The position numbers and the translations under genes were made by a program. 14,413 bases of DNA. It comes from G963674685 sp964591275 (GTDB taxonomy: Bacteria; Lernaellota; Lernaellaia; JACKCT01). Shown in pieces: positions 1 through 6,708 of the stretch. Position 1 is the stretch's first letter; every line of letters begins with the position of its first letter. The stretch is from assembly GCA_964591275.1 (NCBI GenBank), contig CAZQAE010000103.1, positions 1 to 14,413 on the forward strand, written 5' to 3'. The notes under the pieces are model-generated. The model searched no databases and was not told where the DNA came from. It saw only the letters and a program-made list of their open reading frames with translations.

Positions 1-177
1 GATGACGCTGATGATGACGCCGACGACGACATGGACGACGACGTAGACGACGATGTGGATGATGACACGGATGACGACGCAGACGATGATATTGATGATG
101 ACGTCACGCAGCCTGACGACGATGATGATGACGATGCATCAGGTGACGATGACGACGATGGAGCTTGCTGCGGGTGA
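1..177 (+). CDS. 3' end of an exported protein: Asp-rich C-terminal tail ending in ACCG
   Basis: Only the last 58 codons are in the window; the start and any folded domain lie upstream. The frame reads as DDA, DDM, DDV, DDT and DDI blocks of four-residue period, then TQP, a second Asp run, ASG, a third Asp run and the terminal residues GACCG before TGA. This closely parallels the tail of the subtilase at 7674-10979, which also ends in an Asp tract followed by Gly/Cys residues. The strict period and consistent reading frame argue that it is coding and not random low complexity. By analogy the missing part is probably a secreted enzyme or binding protein, but nothing visible shows its function. 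Codons mix GAT and GAC freely, so the tract is not a pure DNA microsatellite. Confidence 0.75.
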   Translation, partial: DDADDDADDDMDDDVDDDVDDDTDDDADDDIDDDVTQPDDDDDDDASGDDDDDGACCG

Positions 178-196
178 TTTTCCTTTAAGTCAACAC

Positions 197-218
197 GGGC
201 AGGCACGGGGGCCTGCCC
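197..218. repeat. GC-rich perfect inverted repeat between convergent genes
   Basis: GGGCAGGC (197-204) pairs perfectly with GCCTGCCC (211-218) around a 6-nt loop. It sits between the stop at 177 (+) and the stop at 272-270 (-), where a bidirectional terminator would be expected. There is no T-run on either side, so a Rho-independent terminator is not certain. It could equally be a copy of a short interspersed palindromic repeat. Confidence 0.45.
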
Positions 219-269
219 CTACAGGCTTTGCCCGGATCAGCCTTCGTCCTTCATCCTTCAACCTTGTTC

Positions 270-2366
270 TCACGGATCAAGCCCGAACCAGAAATCGCCG
301 GAATATATGAGATCGCCGTCTGGGCCTCGGCTTGCCACGCTATATACATGACGCTCGCCCGGTTCATCAACATTAATGTCCACTGAGTGCTGCGTCGCGG
401 CGACTTCCTGCTCGCCGGTTGTGTTTTCATACAAGGGCAGTTCACGGCTCCATTCGACCATCTGCGTGGCCGTTTCGTCGGTCTCCCAGGTGACGCGCAC
501 CTGCCCGCCGCCAAGCTGCACCGCCTCCACGTTGAAAACGCGCATCTGCTCCCAGTTCTCGGCGTCGGGTTGTTCGGGAAAGGACCCACGCAGATCGGCG
601 ACGAAATCCCGGATGCGCCCCGGATTTCCTGGCGAAACCCCCGCGCCCCACCGGACTTCCATGGCGTCCGCCAATTCCAGAAGCCGCCTGGCGTTAAATT
701 CCAGATGGGTGTCCGCATCCGCCAATCCAAAGGATTTCGCGACCCAGCGATAGGTCGTGTCGATCACGTACTGCCAGATTTCCGTGCAGTCCTCATGCAG
801 TTCGAGCATGTCGTGCAGTTCCTGGTAATCCACCGGTTCGGCAAACGCGCCCTCAACGCTTTCCAAAAGCGCCAGATTGTCTGTCGCCAATTCCCGCGCT
901 TCAAGGCTTTCCTGCCACAGGCGCATCAAAGTATCTTTGTCGGGAAAGACAAGATCAGTGAAAACGCCGAGCCAGTCGGGATCGTAAAAGGCCGTGTTGC
1001 GCGCCCAGAGTAGCTGCGGATACAGGGCTGAATCAGGAATATCCGAACCTTTTTCCAGGGTCCACATGCCCAGCGTATAATACATTTTCCGCATGGCGAA
1101 GTGGGAGTTGCGAAAAAGTGTTTTGAGCGTGTCGGCGTCGGCGGAATCAGAGGCTATGCCGTAGCGCTGAGAAAACCAATCCCGGTAGACCTGGTCGGGA
1201 GTAGCCTCGTCATCCAGCATGTACTGCGAGAAGGCGAAGATGTTGATCTCGTTGGCCGTGCCAAGAGTGTGGTCGCTGCCCCGTTCAATGCGCGCCGCCG
1301 CGCCCCTGGCCCCTCGCGACAGATCATATTGATAGCGCATGTAGATATAATCCACCTGGGAATTGAGAATGCGGTTCTTTCCCCAATACTCGTTGCCAAG
1401 GTCCATTTCGATGATCTGATGGCGGTGGCCCACGTCGCCGATGAGGGGATTGTGCGGATAATAGGGCACCCAGTCCTGCGGCACGTCCTTGGACATCACC
1501 ATCAGGTCGGGGTCGTCGTATTCGCGAAGAGATTCGCCAAGCCAGACCACTTCCATCGGTTGATGCAAAAAGGTTCTCATGCGCAGCTTTTTGCCCAACT
1601 CGTGCATGACGACGCCGCCCACCGCGTCGTAGATTTGCTGAACCCGGTCGGCGGGGCGCGAGTTGAGAAGGTTGAGAAGGGGATTATCGGTTGGAGGAAG
1701 ATCCCGGCACCAGTCGCAGATGCACGGCACGTACCACGGCTCCACGTCGGCGCTGCCGGTCATGAGCACGACGCCGTCGATCTCCGGGATGCGCTCAAGG
1801 GCCTGCCGGTATTCATCCGCGCGGCGCTCCCACATCGGGTCTTCGGAATCGAAGCATAAAAGAATCTGAGATTCTTCGTTAAATTCATGCGCCCAGACCC
1901 AGACTTCAAGGCCCAATGCGTGCGCTTCCTGCGCCACGTCCTGCAAAAGGATCGCCCGATCCTCATCGTCGTTGATCTGGTCGATGTTCATGATCAGGCT
2001 GTGGGACAAATGCACGTTGTCCATACCGTAATCCACGGCTTGCTGCATGGTGTCCGAGAGATTTTGCCGATTTGTATCCATGAGAATCCAGCCGTAGGAG
2101 GGCGGCGGCAGCGGCCAGTCATCGTCATCGTCCGCGTCGTCATCGACATCATCATTCAGGTCGTCGTTCAGATCATCGTTCACATCGTCATCGACATCGT
2201 CGTCCGCGTCATCATTGACATCATCATCCGCGTCGTCGTCGACGTCCGGGTTATCTGAATCATCATTGTCATCGTCATCGTCGCCGCAAGCAATCGTGGA
2301 CATCCCCATGATCAGGATGACGACAGCCAGCAGGGCCCTAATAGCCCAGAGATTATGGTTTCTCAA
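270..2366 (-). CDS. Lipoprotein with glycoside-hydrolase-like TIM barrel and C-terminal FnIII-like domain
   Basis: The 698-aa product has a lipoprotein signal peptide (hydrophobic residues 11-26, lipobox T-I-A-C with Cys27). An Asp-rich spacer (29-83, period four) follows, then a Pro-rich hinge and a domain at about 88-410 resembling a glycoside hydrolase TIM barrel. Visible elements are GLEVWVWAHEF (Glu161), the metal-site-like C215-I-C-D-W-C220, and a segment NEINIFAFSQYMLDDEATP that recalls the GH67/DUF4838-type region after the barrel. An alpha-helical part runs to about 600, and 608-698 is fibronectin-III-like. The likely role is a cell-surface enzyme acting on a polysaccharide; substrate and catalytic residues are not assignable by eye. 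The start is TTG, chosen because GGAG lies 7 nt upstream and the signal peptide begins there. It is 45 nt downstream of the Cys-rich lipoprotein gene and probably cotranscribed. The family assignment is tentative; lipoprotein status is firm. Confidence 0.8.
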   Translation of the reverse strand: MRNHNLWAIRALLAVVILIMGMSTIACGDDDDDNDDSDNPDVDDDADDDVNDDADDDVDDDVNDDLNDDLNDDVDDDADDDDDWPLPPPSYGWILMDTNRQNLSDTMQQAVDYGMDNVHLSHSLIMNIDQINDDEDRAILLQDVAQEAHALGLEVWVWAHEFNEESQILLCFDSEDPMWERRADEYRQALERIPEIDGVVLMTGSADVEPWYVPCICDWCRDLPPTDNPLLNLLNSRPADRVQQIYDAVGGVVMHELGKKLRMRTFLHQPMEVVWLGESLREYDDPDLMVMSKDVPQDWVPYYPHNPLIGDVGHRHQIIEMDLGNEYWGKNRILNSQVDYIYMRYQYDLSRGARGAAARIERGSDHTLGTANEINIFAFSQYMLDDEATPDQVYRDWFSQRYGIASDSADADTLKTLFRNSHFAMRKMYYTLGMWTLEKGSDIPDSALYPQLLWARNTAFYDPDWLGVFTDLVFPDKDTLMRLWQESLEARELATDNLALLESVEGAFAEPVDYQELHDMLELHEDCTEIWQYVIDTTYRWVAKSFGLADADTHLEFNARRLLELADAMEVRWGAGVSPGNPGRIRDFVADLRGSFPEQPDAENWEQMRVFNVEAVQLGGGQVRVTWETDETATQMVEWSRELPLYENTTGEQEVAATQHSVDINVDEPGERHVYSVASRGPDGDLIYSGDFWFGLDP

Positions 2367-2373
2367 ATTGATT

Positions 2374-2377
2374 CTCC
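2374..2377 (-). promoter_or_regulatory. Ribosome binding site deciding a TTG start
   Basis: GGAG on the minus strand lies 7 nt before TTG at 2366-2364. No ATG or GTG in this frame gives a complete signal peptide, so this site supports the TTG start of the glycoside-hydrolase-like lipoprotein. Confidence 0.6.
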
Positions 2378-2411
2378 AAGGTAAGGGTCTAAAAAACAGA
2401 GGCTGTTGAAT

Positions 2412-2939
2412 CTAAATTTCAGGATCGTCCGAGTCGTCATCGACATCATCGTTCACGTCGTCGTTCACGTCGTCATCCACGTCATCATTCAGATCATCGT
2501 CGACGTCATCGTTCACGTCATCATCCGCACTATCGTCATCCGCACTATCGTCATCCGCACTATCGTCATCCACGTCATCGTCTGTCGTATCATCATCCAC
2601 GTCATCGTCAAAATCGTAGCCTTCAACCCACCAATCCGGCGCGCACGAAGTACAGGCATCCGTGTCGCAAACGATGCAAGAAATTATGTTAGGGCCGTCA
2701 TGATCGCTGCATTTTTGCGCGACACTCTGCGTAGCATCCTCGGAAGAAGTCACATCCCCCGGCTCGTTATCCCAAACCAATTCGCCGTCTTCGCAAATGG
2801 CGAAGCAACAGGTCCACATACCGCCGCTATCGTTGTCGTCATCATCATCGTCATCGTCATCGCCGCATGAAACTGCCGTGCTGACGGCAATGGCGAGAAT
2901 CAGCATCAGGGCCAGCAACGCTTGGTTCAAATATTTCAT
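2412..2939 (-). CDS. Small Cys-rich lipoprotein with Asp-rich arms on both sides
   Basis: The 175-aa product has a signal peptide (1-24) and lipobox A-V-S-C (Cys25), followed at once by Gly and nine Asp. A small core (about 41-107) holds eight cysteines: C44, C45, C49, C77, C88, C91, C96 and C99. The last four form CxxC-x4-CxxC, so the core could make four disulfides or bind a metal. From residue 111 to 172 the chain is again Asp-rich with period four, and it ends DDPEI without a terminal cysteine. ATG at 2939 is preceded by AAGGAG with good spacing. I do not recognise the core family. The gene is the first of a two-gene minus-strand unit with the glycoside-hydrolase-like lipoprotein 45 nt downstream, so it may be a partner or a surface adaptor, which is inference. 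Confidence 0.8.
   Translation of the reverse strand: MKYLNQALLALMLILAIAVSTAVSCGDDDDDDDDDNDSGGMWTCCFAICEDGELVWDNEPGDVTSSEDATQSVAQKCSDHDGPNIISCIVCDTDACTSCAPDWWVEGYDFDDDVDDDTTDDDVDDDSADDDSADDDSADDDVNDDVDDDLNDDVDDDVNDDVNDDVDDDSDDPEI
2521..2565. repeat. Three perfect 15-bp tandem repeats inside the Asp-rich arm
   Basis: TCATCCGCACTATCG occurs three times in a row and encodes SADDD units on the minus strand. Perfect identity here, against degenerate neighbouring Asp codons, suggests a recent slippage or duplication event. The unit is five codons long, unlike the four-codon unit around it. Confidence 0.85.
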
Positions 2940-2967
2940 GGCTTTGTCTCCTTAGAGAATTTTCTTA

Positions 2968-2996
2968 ATCTTAGGATAGAGAAAGCAGATCGACAA
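2968..2996 (-). promoter_or_regulatory. Candidate sigma70-like promoter for the Cys-rich lipoprotein operon
   Basis: On the minus strand TTGTCG (2996-2991) and TAAGAT (2973-2968) are separated by 17 nt, each matching 4 of 6 consensus positions. An overlapping alternative, TTGTCT with TATCCT, also has 17-nt spacing. The position, about 30 nt upstream of the start codon, is suitable. Confidence 0.3.
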
Positions 2997-3115
2997 GACA
3001 ATAATTCATGGAGCTATTTGCGCTGTAGCAGTTTTTGAAACGCTTCACTTTTCAACCGGCGTTCACATAAAAAGAGGAATTGCCCCTGTGTGACTTGCGC
3101 GTATGCGGACTTTTT

Positions 3116-3121
3116 TATAAT
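3116..3121 (+). promoter_or_regulatory. Candidate -10 element (TATAAT) for the membrane protein gene
   Basis: A perfect TATAAT lies 47 nt upstream of the ATG at 3168. The best -35-like hexamers (TTGCGC at 15 nt, TGACTT at 19 nt) are poor. Its location within the longer possible reading frame beginning with GTG at 3090 supports the downstream ATG as the true start. Confidence 0.35.
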
Positions 3122-3167
3122 CTGCTTCGATATTGGATGGCATCCACAATCAGCAAGGCGGTTATCG

Positions 3168-4175
3168 ATGCAGGCGACAACACGATGGAAAATACTCGGT
3201 CTGGCATTTGCGCCGTTTTTGCTAAGCTCACTGCTTCTTTTAGTGTTGACCGCAGTCGGAATTGTGGAAAAAGATCCTGTGCCTTTTGACGGACGCAATT
3301 TTCAGGCCGAATACAAATCGGACAATCAAAGCCTTTCGATCAACTCCGCCAAAGACAAAAGTTTTTATCGCCTCACCGGGTCGGTCACTTATAATATTCC
3401 GGTAAACGAAAGCGATCCGAAAGATATCCAGCAGTTCACGCCTTTCTGGCTACCTTTCCAAAATCCCGTTTTGACCTTGGATTTGAGCAGTCCCGATTTT
3501 GAAATTTTCGACGGCCCCAGGCTTTTTGGACAGCAGCAAAAAACGTACTATGCGAAAAAAGAGGCCAACCTCATCCTGATGGACGATGTGATCCAGAGTC
3601 AGGCGTCCTATCAATTCGGAATCTTCGATGAAAAGGATCAGCGCGTCGCGACGGCGATTTACGACGCCACATGCGGCCTCCTATTCCGCCTGCAGGTGAA
3701 GCATTCCGACAAGCCGGACCTCAGGCTCGTTAAAACGGATTTTCCCATCAGCCGAAATCGTATCTGGCTCTTTTCTCTTTACGTTTTGAGTGGCGGCGGA
3801 CTGATCTGGCTGCTCATTCGCCGCGCCAGGCGACTTGCGGGAATCGAATCGGAGATCGCATGGCATCACGCGCTATGGGTGCTTTGCGGAGTCGTCTGCC
3901 TGGGCACCGACACCATGATCGACATCTGGTATCCCTTTGCCTTCGGTCAGATACTTCCGGTTCTGTGGCATCTGGCCATAGCCGGCGTGCTTCTGGTCTT
4001 TGCCAGGCGAGCCTGCATCCCCGCCATTGCGGAGGTGCTTATGGCCTTTATTCTGTGGCAATACGTCGGAGGTCCCGCGCAGACCCTCTTTTTCATTCCA
4101 GGAGCGACTGTCGCTTTCATCATGGCTCTTGGCGCGGTGAAAACTATTCCCGAAGAAAATACGGCCTCTGGGTGA
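3168..4175 (+). CDS. Multi-pass membrane protein with a large extracytoplasmic domain, function unknown
   Basis: The 335-aa product has an N-terminal membrane anchor (about 9-33), a soluble, beta-rich-looking region (about 35-195) and a membrane block at the C-terminus. Helices in that block fall near 198-217, 235-250, 258-279, 282-298 and 307-325, giving about six in all. A short basic stretch (RRARRLAG) after the second helix fits a cytoplasmic loop, placing the soluble region outside the cytoplasm. I recognise no catalytic motif or named family. The start is ATG at 3168, with a moderate AAGGCGG about 7 nt upstream. An in-frame GTG at 3090 would add 26 residues with no signal-like character and would place a TATAAT inside the gene, so it is less likely. 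The gene is transcribed divergently from the lipoprotein operon. Confidence 0.75.
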   Translation: MQATTRWKILGLAFAPFLLSSLLLLVLTAVGIVEKDPVPFDGRNFQAEYKSDNQSLSINSAKDKSFYRLTGSVTYNIPVNESDPKDIQQFTPFWLPFQNPVLTLDLSSPDFEIFDGPRLFGQQQKTYYAKKEANLILMDDVIQSQASYQFGIFDEKDQRVATAIYDATCGLLFRLQVKHSDKPDLRLVKTDFPISRNRIWLFSLYVLSGGGLIWLLIRRARRLAGIESEIAWHHALWVLCGVVCLGTDTMIDIWYPFAFGQILPVLWHLAIAGVLLVFARRACIPAIAEVLMAFILWQYVGGPAQTLFFIPGATVAFIMALGAVKTIPEENTASG

Positions 4176-4225
4176 TGCTAATTTCAGCCCCATCGTGGGA
4201 TAATTTTAAATCATTGCCATCACAG

Positions 4226-4255
4226 CCAGTTTTTTTATTGTGAAACCAGTTTTTT
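4226..4255. repeat. Two 10-bp direct repeats 20 bp apart upstream of the nucleotidyltransferase
   Basis: CCAGTTTTTT occurs at 4226-4235 and 4246-4255. A partial third copy (ACAGTTA) begins at 4286, 40 bp from the second, so all are in phase at multiples of about two helical turns. T-tracts in phase could bend DNA or mark an operator. The remainder of the 177-bp gap (4176-4352) is AT-rich without a gene. Confidence 0.5.
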
Positions 4256-4290
4256 CGTCGAATTTTGTTTCATTGGCCTTTGAAAACAGT

Positions 4291-4296
4291 TATAAT
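4291..4296 (+). promoter_or_regulatory. Candidate -10 element (TATAAT) for the nucleotidyltransferase
   Basis: A perfect TATAAT lies about 56 nt before the ATG. The only -35-like hexamer, TTGTTT at 4265-4270, has a long 20-nt spacer. TTGAAA at 4280 with CATTAT at 4305 is an alternative, so the exact promoter is unresolved. Confidence 0.3.
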
Positions 4297-4352
4297 TGCT
4301 ATTGCATTATGGATGCTAATCTTTTTTAAACAATCATTTTAGGAGTGAATCG

Positions 4353-5078
4353 ATGGACGGTGTTATCCTGGCGGCTGGAGCTGGGACAAGATTGCGTCCG
4401 TTAACGAACGCCATCCCCAAGGTGATCGTATCTGTCGGACCATATCCTTTGGCCGAACATGTTCTTCGCGGCATGGCGTCGTGCGGGGTGGACAACATCG
4501 TTTTCGTTACCGGCTTCATGGCGCGCAAGGTCGAAAATTATTTCGGGAACGGATCGATTTGGGATGTCTCCACGAGTTTCGTTAAGCAAGAGGAAATGAA
4601 AGGCACCGCGCACGCCCTGTCCTTTGCAGCCAACCTCGTGGCGAGTACGCCTTTTTTCGTCAGTTATGGCGATATCTTTTTGGCCGCTCCCGAAAACTAC
4701 GGGCATTTCCTGGAATTTCATTTGAAGGGCGGCTACGATTTTTCCATCATGTGCAATGAGGTGGATGATCCCAGCGAGGGCGCCGCTGTTTATCTAAACG
4801 ATGGCCAGGTAGAAAAGCTCATCGAGAAGCCTCCCAAAGGAACCAGTCAAACGAATCTGAATAAACGTGGCATCCTTCTTCTCGATGACAGAATCTTCGA
4901 CCTGATTGAAGACATTGAGCCGGGACCGAGCGGCGAACTCTACCTGACCGACGCTGTTGCGCTGGCCATCAAGCGCGGCTTAAAGGTGGGCGGTTACGTT
5001 TGCAGCGGCTTTTCTTCAGACGTGGGCACGCCGGATCGCCTGGAAGAAGCCCGGCGCGTTTATCAAGAAAATCGTTAA
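4353..5078 (+). CDS. NDP-sugar pyrophosphorylase-type nucleotidyltransferase
   Basis: The 241-aa cytoplasmic enzyme is predicted to couple a nucleoside triphosphate to a sugar phosphate, releasing pyrophosphate. It has the signature loop LAAGAGTRLRPLT (6-18), the conserved Pro22-Lys23, the pattern GTAHAL, and the metal-site-like SYGDIF with Asp107. EKP around Glu158 and DVGTP with Asp223 are typical of glucose-1-phosphate and mannose-1-phosphate transferases and of the GlmU N-terminal domain. The length equals a single Rossmann-like catalytic domain; no left-handed beta-helix acyltransferase domain follows, so it is not a full GlmU. The exact sugar and nucleotide cannot be read from sequence. 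ATG is preceded by AGGAG at 7-nt spacing. It appears monocistronic, with a separate promoter behind the next gene. A role in making activated sugars for surface glycans is likely. Confidence 0.9.
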   Translation: MDGVILAAGAGTRLRPLTNAIPKVIVSVGPYPLAEHVLRGMASCGVDNIVFVTGFMARKVENYFGNGSIWDVSTSFVKQEEMKGTAHALSFAANLVASTPFFVSYGDIFLAAPENYGHFLEFHLKGGYDFSIMCNEVDDPSEGAAVYLNDGQVEKLIEKPPKGTSQTNLNKRGILLLDDRIFDLIEDIEPGPSGELYLTDAVALAIKRGLKVGGYVCSGFSSDVGTPDRLEEARRVYQENR

Positions 5079-5115
5079 ATAGAAAACACAGCGGGGAAGG
5101 TGCATCAGTGTATTG

Positions 5116-5145
5116 TTGAAATAACTCCAAGTATTGACCTATAAT
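5116..5145 (+). promoter_or_regulatory. Strong sigma70-like promoter for the PilZ pair
   Basis: TTGAAA (5116-5121) and TATAAT (5140-5145) are separated by 18 nt, the best match in the window. Transcription would begin near 5152, giving a leader of about 65 nt before the ATG at 5217. Confidence 0.65.
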
Positions 5146-5216
5146 TAACGCAGAGAGTAAGAAGAATTCATTTTGAGATTGGTCATCTGTCGGCAACCAT
5201 CGCCCGAAAGTGAATC

Positions 5217-5897
5217 ATGAACAAAAGCAGTAAAATCGAATCCTTTGTATCGAATCTGCTTCGCGAGGCTTTCAATGAAGACACGCGGATCGTCGCCGTG
5301 CATATTCCCGGCGAAAAGTTCAAAACGCGCTCGAAAATAACCGGGATTCACCTTGTGGAAGTGTCCATGGGGAAATTCGATCCTCCGCTTTCCGGCGGGA
5401 ACATTCCCGAGAATACAGAGATTGAGTTCTCGCTTTTCTTTCATGGAGGAAAATTCACTTTCTTCACGCGCTTTTTAAGATATGAAAAGGACGAGTTTTT
5501 TGTCGAAATGCCCCGCTCGGTGGACATGGAAGACAGGCGACCTTACTGCCGCGTTCCCCCTTCAACTTTTTTGCCTGTGGAGGTAATCCAAATCGAGGGC
5601 TACCCCTCGCCCTCGCAGGTCAACGTTTCGGACATCAGCGAATTAGGGGTTGGTTTAGAATTTCCCGACAAGCCGAAAAATTTGTGCGATCAGGAAATCA
5701 TGAAACTGACGATCAGAATTGGCGCGCTCATGGACGCCGAACTGAAGGGGCGACTTTGCTACGCGCGCCAAAACCCGACCGGCTCCTTAAATATCGGCTT
5801 GGATTTGCAGGATATGACCGACAACATGAAGTCAGCGCTCTCGGCCTGCGTGCACGCCGGACAGGGCGGCTCGTTTACGATTACTTCTCATTCGTAA
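5217..5897 (+). CDS. YcgR-like PilZ-domain protein, first of a tandem pair
   Basis: The 226-aa cytoplasmic protein has an N-terminal YcgR-type flanking domain (about 1-100) and a C-terminal PilZ domain (about 105-215). The cyclic-di-GMP binding signature is complete: R108-x3-R112 and D139-x-S141-x2-G144. Such proteins bind cyclic-di-GMP and then act on flagella, pili, surface-polysaccharide enzymes or transcription; the target here is unknown. The N-terminal half aligns by eye with the next gene (SFVSNLLRE versus SFISNILRE; FFVEMP versus FFISMP), so the two arose by duplication. The ATG is preceded by only a weak GAAAG ribosome site, but a good promoter lies upstream. No diguanylate cyclase or phosphodiesterase gene is present in the window. 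Confidence 0.85.
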   Translation: MNKSSKIESFVSNLLREAFNEDTRIVAVHIPGEKFKTRSKITGIHLVEVSMGKFDPPLSGGNIPENTEIEFSLFFHGGKFTFFTRFLRYEKDEFFVEMPRSVDMEDRRPYCRVPPSTFLPVEVIQIEGYPSPSQVNVSDISELGVGLEFPDKPKNLCDQEIMKLTIRIGALMDAELKGRLCYARQNPTGSLNIGLDLQDMTDNMKSALSACVHAGQGGSFTITSHS

Positions 5898-5927
5898 ATG
5901 CGCTGCATATCGCCACGAGCCATGAAA

Positions 5928-5932
5928 GAGGA
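5928..5932 (+). promoter_or_regulatory. Ribosome binding site deciding a TTG start
   Basis: GAGGA lies 5 nt before TTG at 5938-5940. The N-terminal sequence that follows aligns with the first PilZ paralogue, which supports TTG over any later ATG. Confidence 0.5.
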
Positions 5933-5937
5933 TTGAT

Positions 5938-6666
5938 TTGGATTTTCCCGACTTAATCGACACCATCCAAAAAGGGCGCCGACCAGACGCCGATCAATCC
6001 TTCATCAGCAACATCCTCCGGGAGACGACGAAGGATAGGGATACATGGATTGCCGTGCTCCTTATCGACACGGACCTTTCGGGACGATCCAGGATTCTCA
6101 ATCTTTATTCGTCGGAAATCCTGATGCACTCAGCGATTCCTCCGGAGATGAGCCGACTTTTCAAGTCCGATGTAAGGCTCGACATATCCTTTCCATTTTA
6201 CGGCGGCCTGTTCAAATGCCGGACAAGCTTTGTTCGTTTCCAGGACGCAGTTTCCAAGAATTTCTTTATCTCCATGCCCAAGCGAATCGAGCTTTTGCAG
6301 CGACGACAACACCCGCGTACTCCCACCTCCTACTCCCTTCCCATCAAGGTGTTGTCCATTGACGGTTCCACGAAATGGCGCTCGGCCAACGTCGAGGATA
6401 TTTCCAAAGGCGGTATCGGTATTTCTTTTCCTACGCAACCTGAAGAACTGATTCAGGCCGATGTTTTCGAGGTCGAGATTCAAATCGCCCGCCTGACCAC
6501 GGTCAAAGTCAAGATACGCAAGCGCAATCATCATCAGCGTTTCGATGGCCGCGTTCTCATCGGCGGTGAATTTGTGGAAACTCCGCGCGAGATGGAAATG
6601 GCCCTGTCTGTATATATCCATTCTCAGATGTCCAAAGATTCCGTCAAGCCGAGATCCGGGTTGTAA
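5938..6666 (+). CDS. YcgR-like PilZ-domain protein, second of a tandem pair
   Basis: The 242-aa paralogue of the preceding gene has the same order: a YcgR-type N-terminal domain (about 15-115) and a PilZ domain (about 120-230). The ligand signature is intact, R123-x3-R127 and D154-x-S156-x2-G159. The residues between the binding arginines differ from the first copy (QHP versus PYC), as does the DxSxxG loop (SKG versus SEL), so affinity or partner may have diverged. It starts 40 nt after the first gene with a TTG codon and is most simply read as cotranscribed from the promoter at 5116. The pair could form homo- or heterodimers, which is speculation. Confidence 0.83.
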   Translation: MDFPDLIDTIQKGRRPDADQSFISNILRETTKDRDTWIAVLLIDTDLSGRSRILNLYSSEILMHSAIPPEMSRLFKSDVRLDISFPFYGGLFKCRTSFVRFQDAVSKNFFISMPKRIELLQRRQHPRTPTSYSLPIKVLSIDGSTKWRSANVEDISKGGIGISFPTQPEELIQADVFEVEIQIARLTTVKVKIRKRNHHQRFDGRVLIGGEFVETPREMEMALSVYIHSQMSKDSVKPRSGL

Positions 6667-6708
6667 AAGAGAGCGAAATTTCTGCCTTGATTTCTAATGG
6701 AACAATAG

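Noticed and set aside
1101..1859. 252-codon open frame on the plus strand
   Set aside because: It lies wholly opposite the glycoside-hydrolase-like gene, has no recognisable domain, and the minus-strand frame has clear protein features.
1887..2258. Plus-strand frame rich in Ile and Val that looks like a membrane protein
   Set aside because: It is the antisense of the Asp-rich spacer: GAT/GAC reads as ATC/GTC on the other strand. The lipoprotein on the minus strand explains it fully.
2424..2609. Regularly repeated DNA suggesting a CRISPR array
   Set aside because: The units are 12-15 bp coding repeats in a long open frame, with no spacers or conserved 25-40 bp repeats.
2406..2870. Second Ile/Val-rich plus-strand frame
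   Set aside because: Antisense shadow of the Asp arms of the Cys-rich lipoprotein; no ribosome site or family resemblance.
3090..3167. GTG start extending the membrane protein by 26 residues
   Set aside because: The added sequence is not signal-like, the ribosome site is too distant, and a perfect TATAAT falls within it.
4189..4199. Short CCCA-TCG-TGGG hairpin after the membrane protein gene
   Set aside because: The stem is only four base pairs and the T-rich stretch after it is interrupted, so it is too weak to call a terminator.
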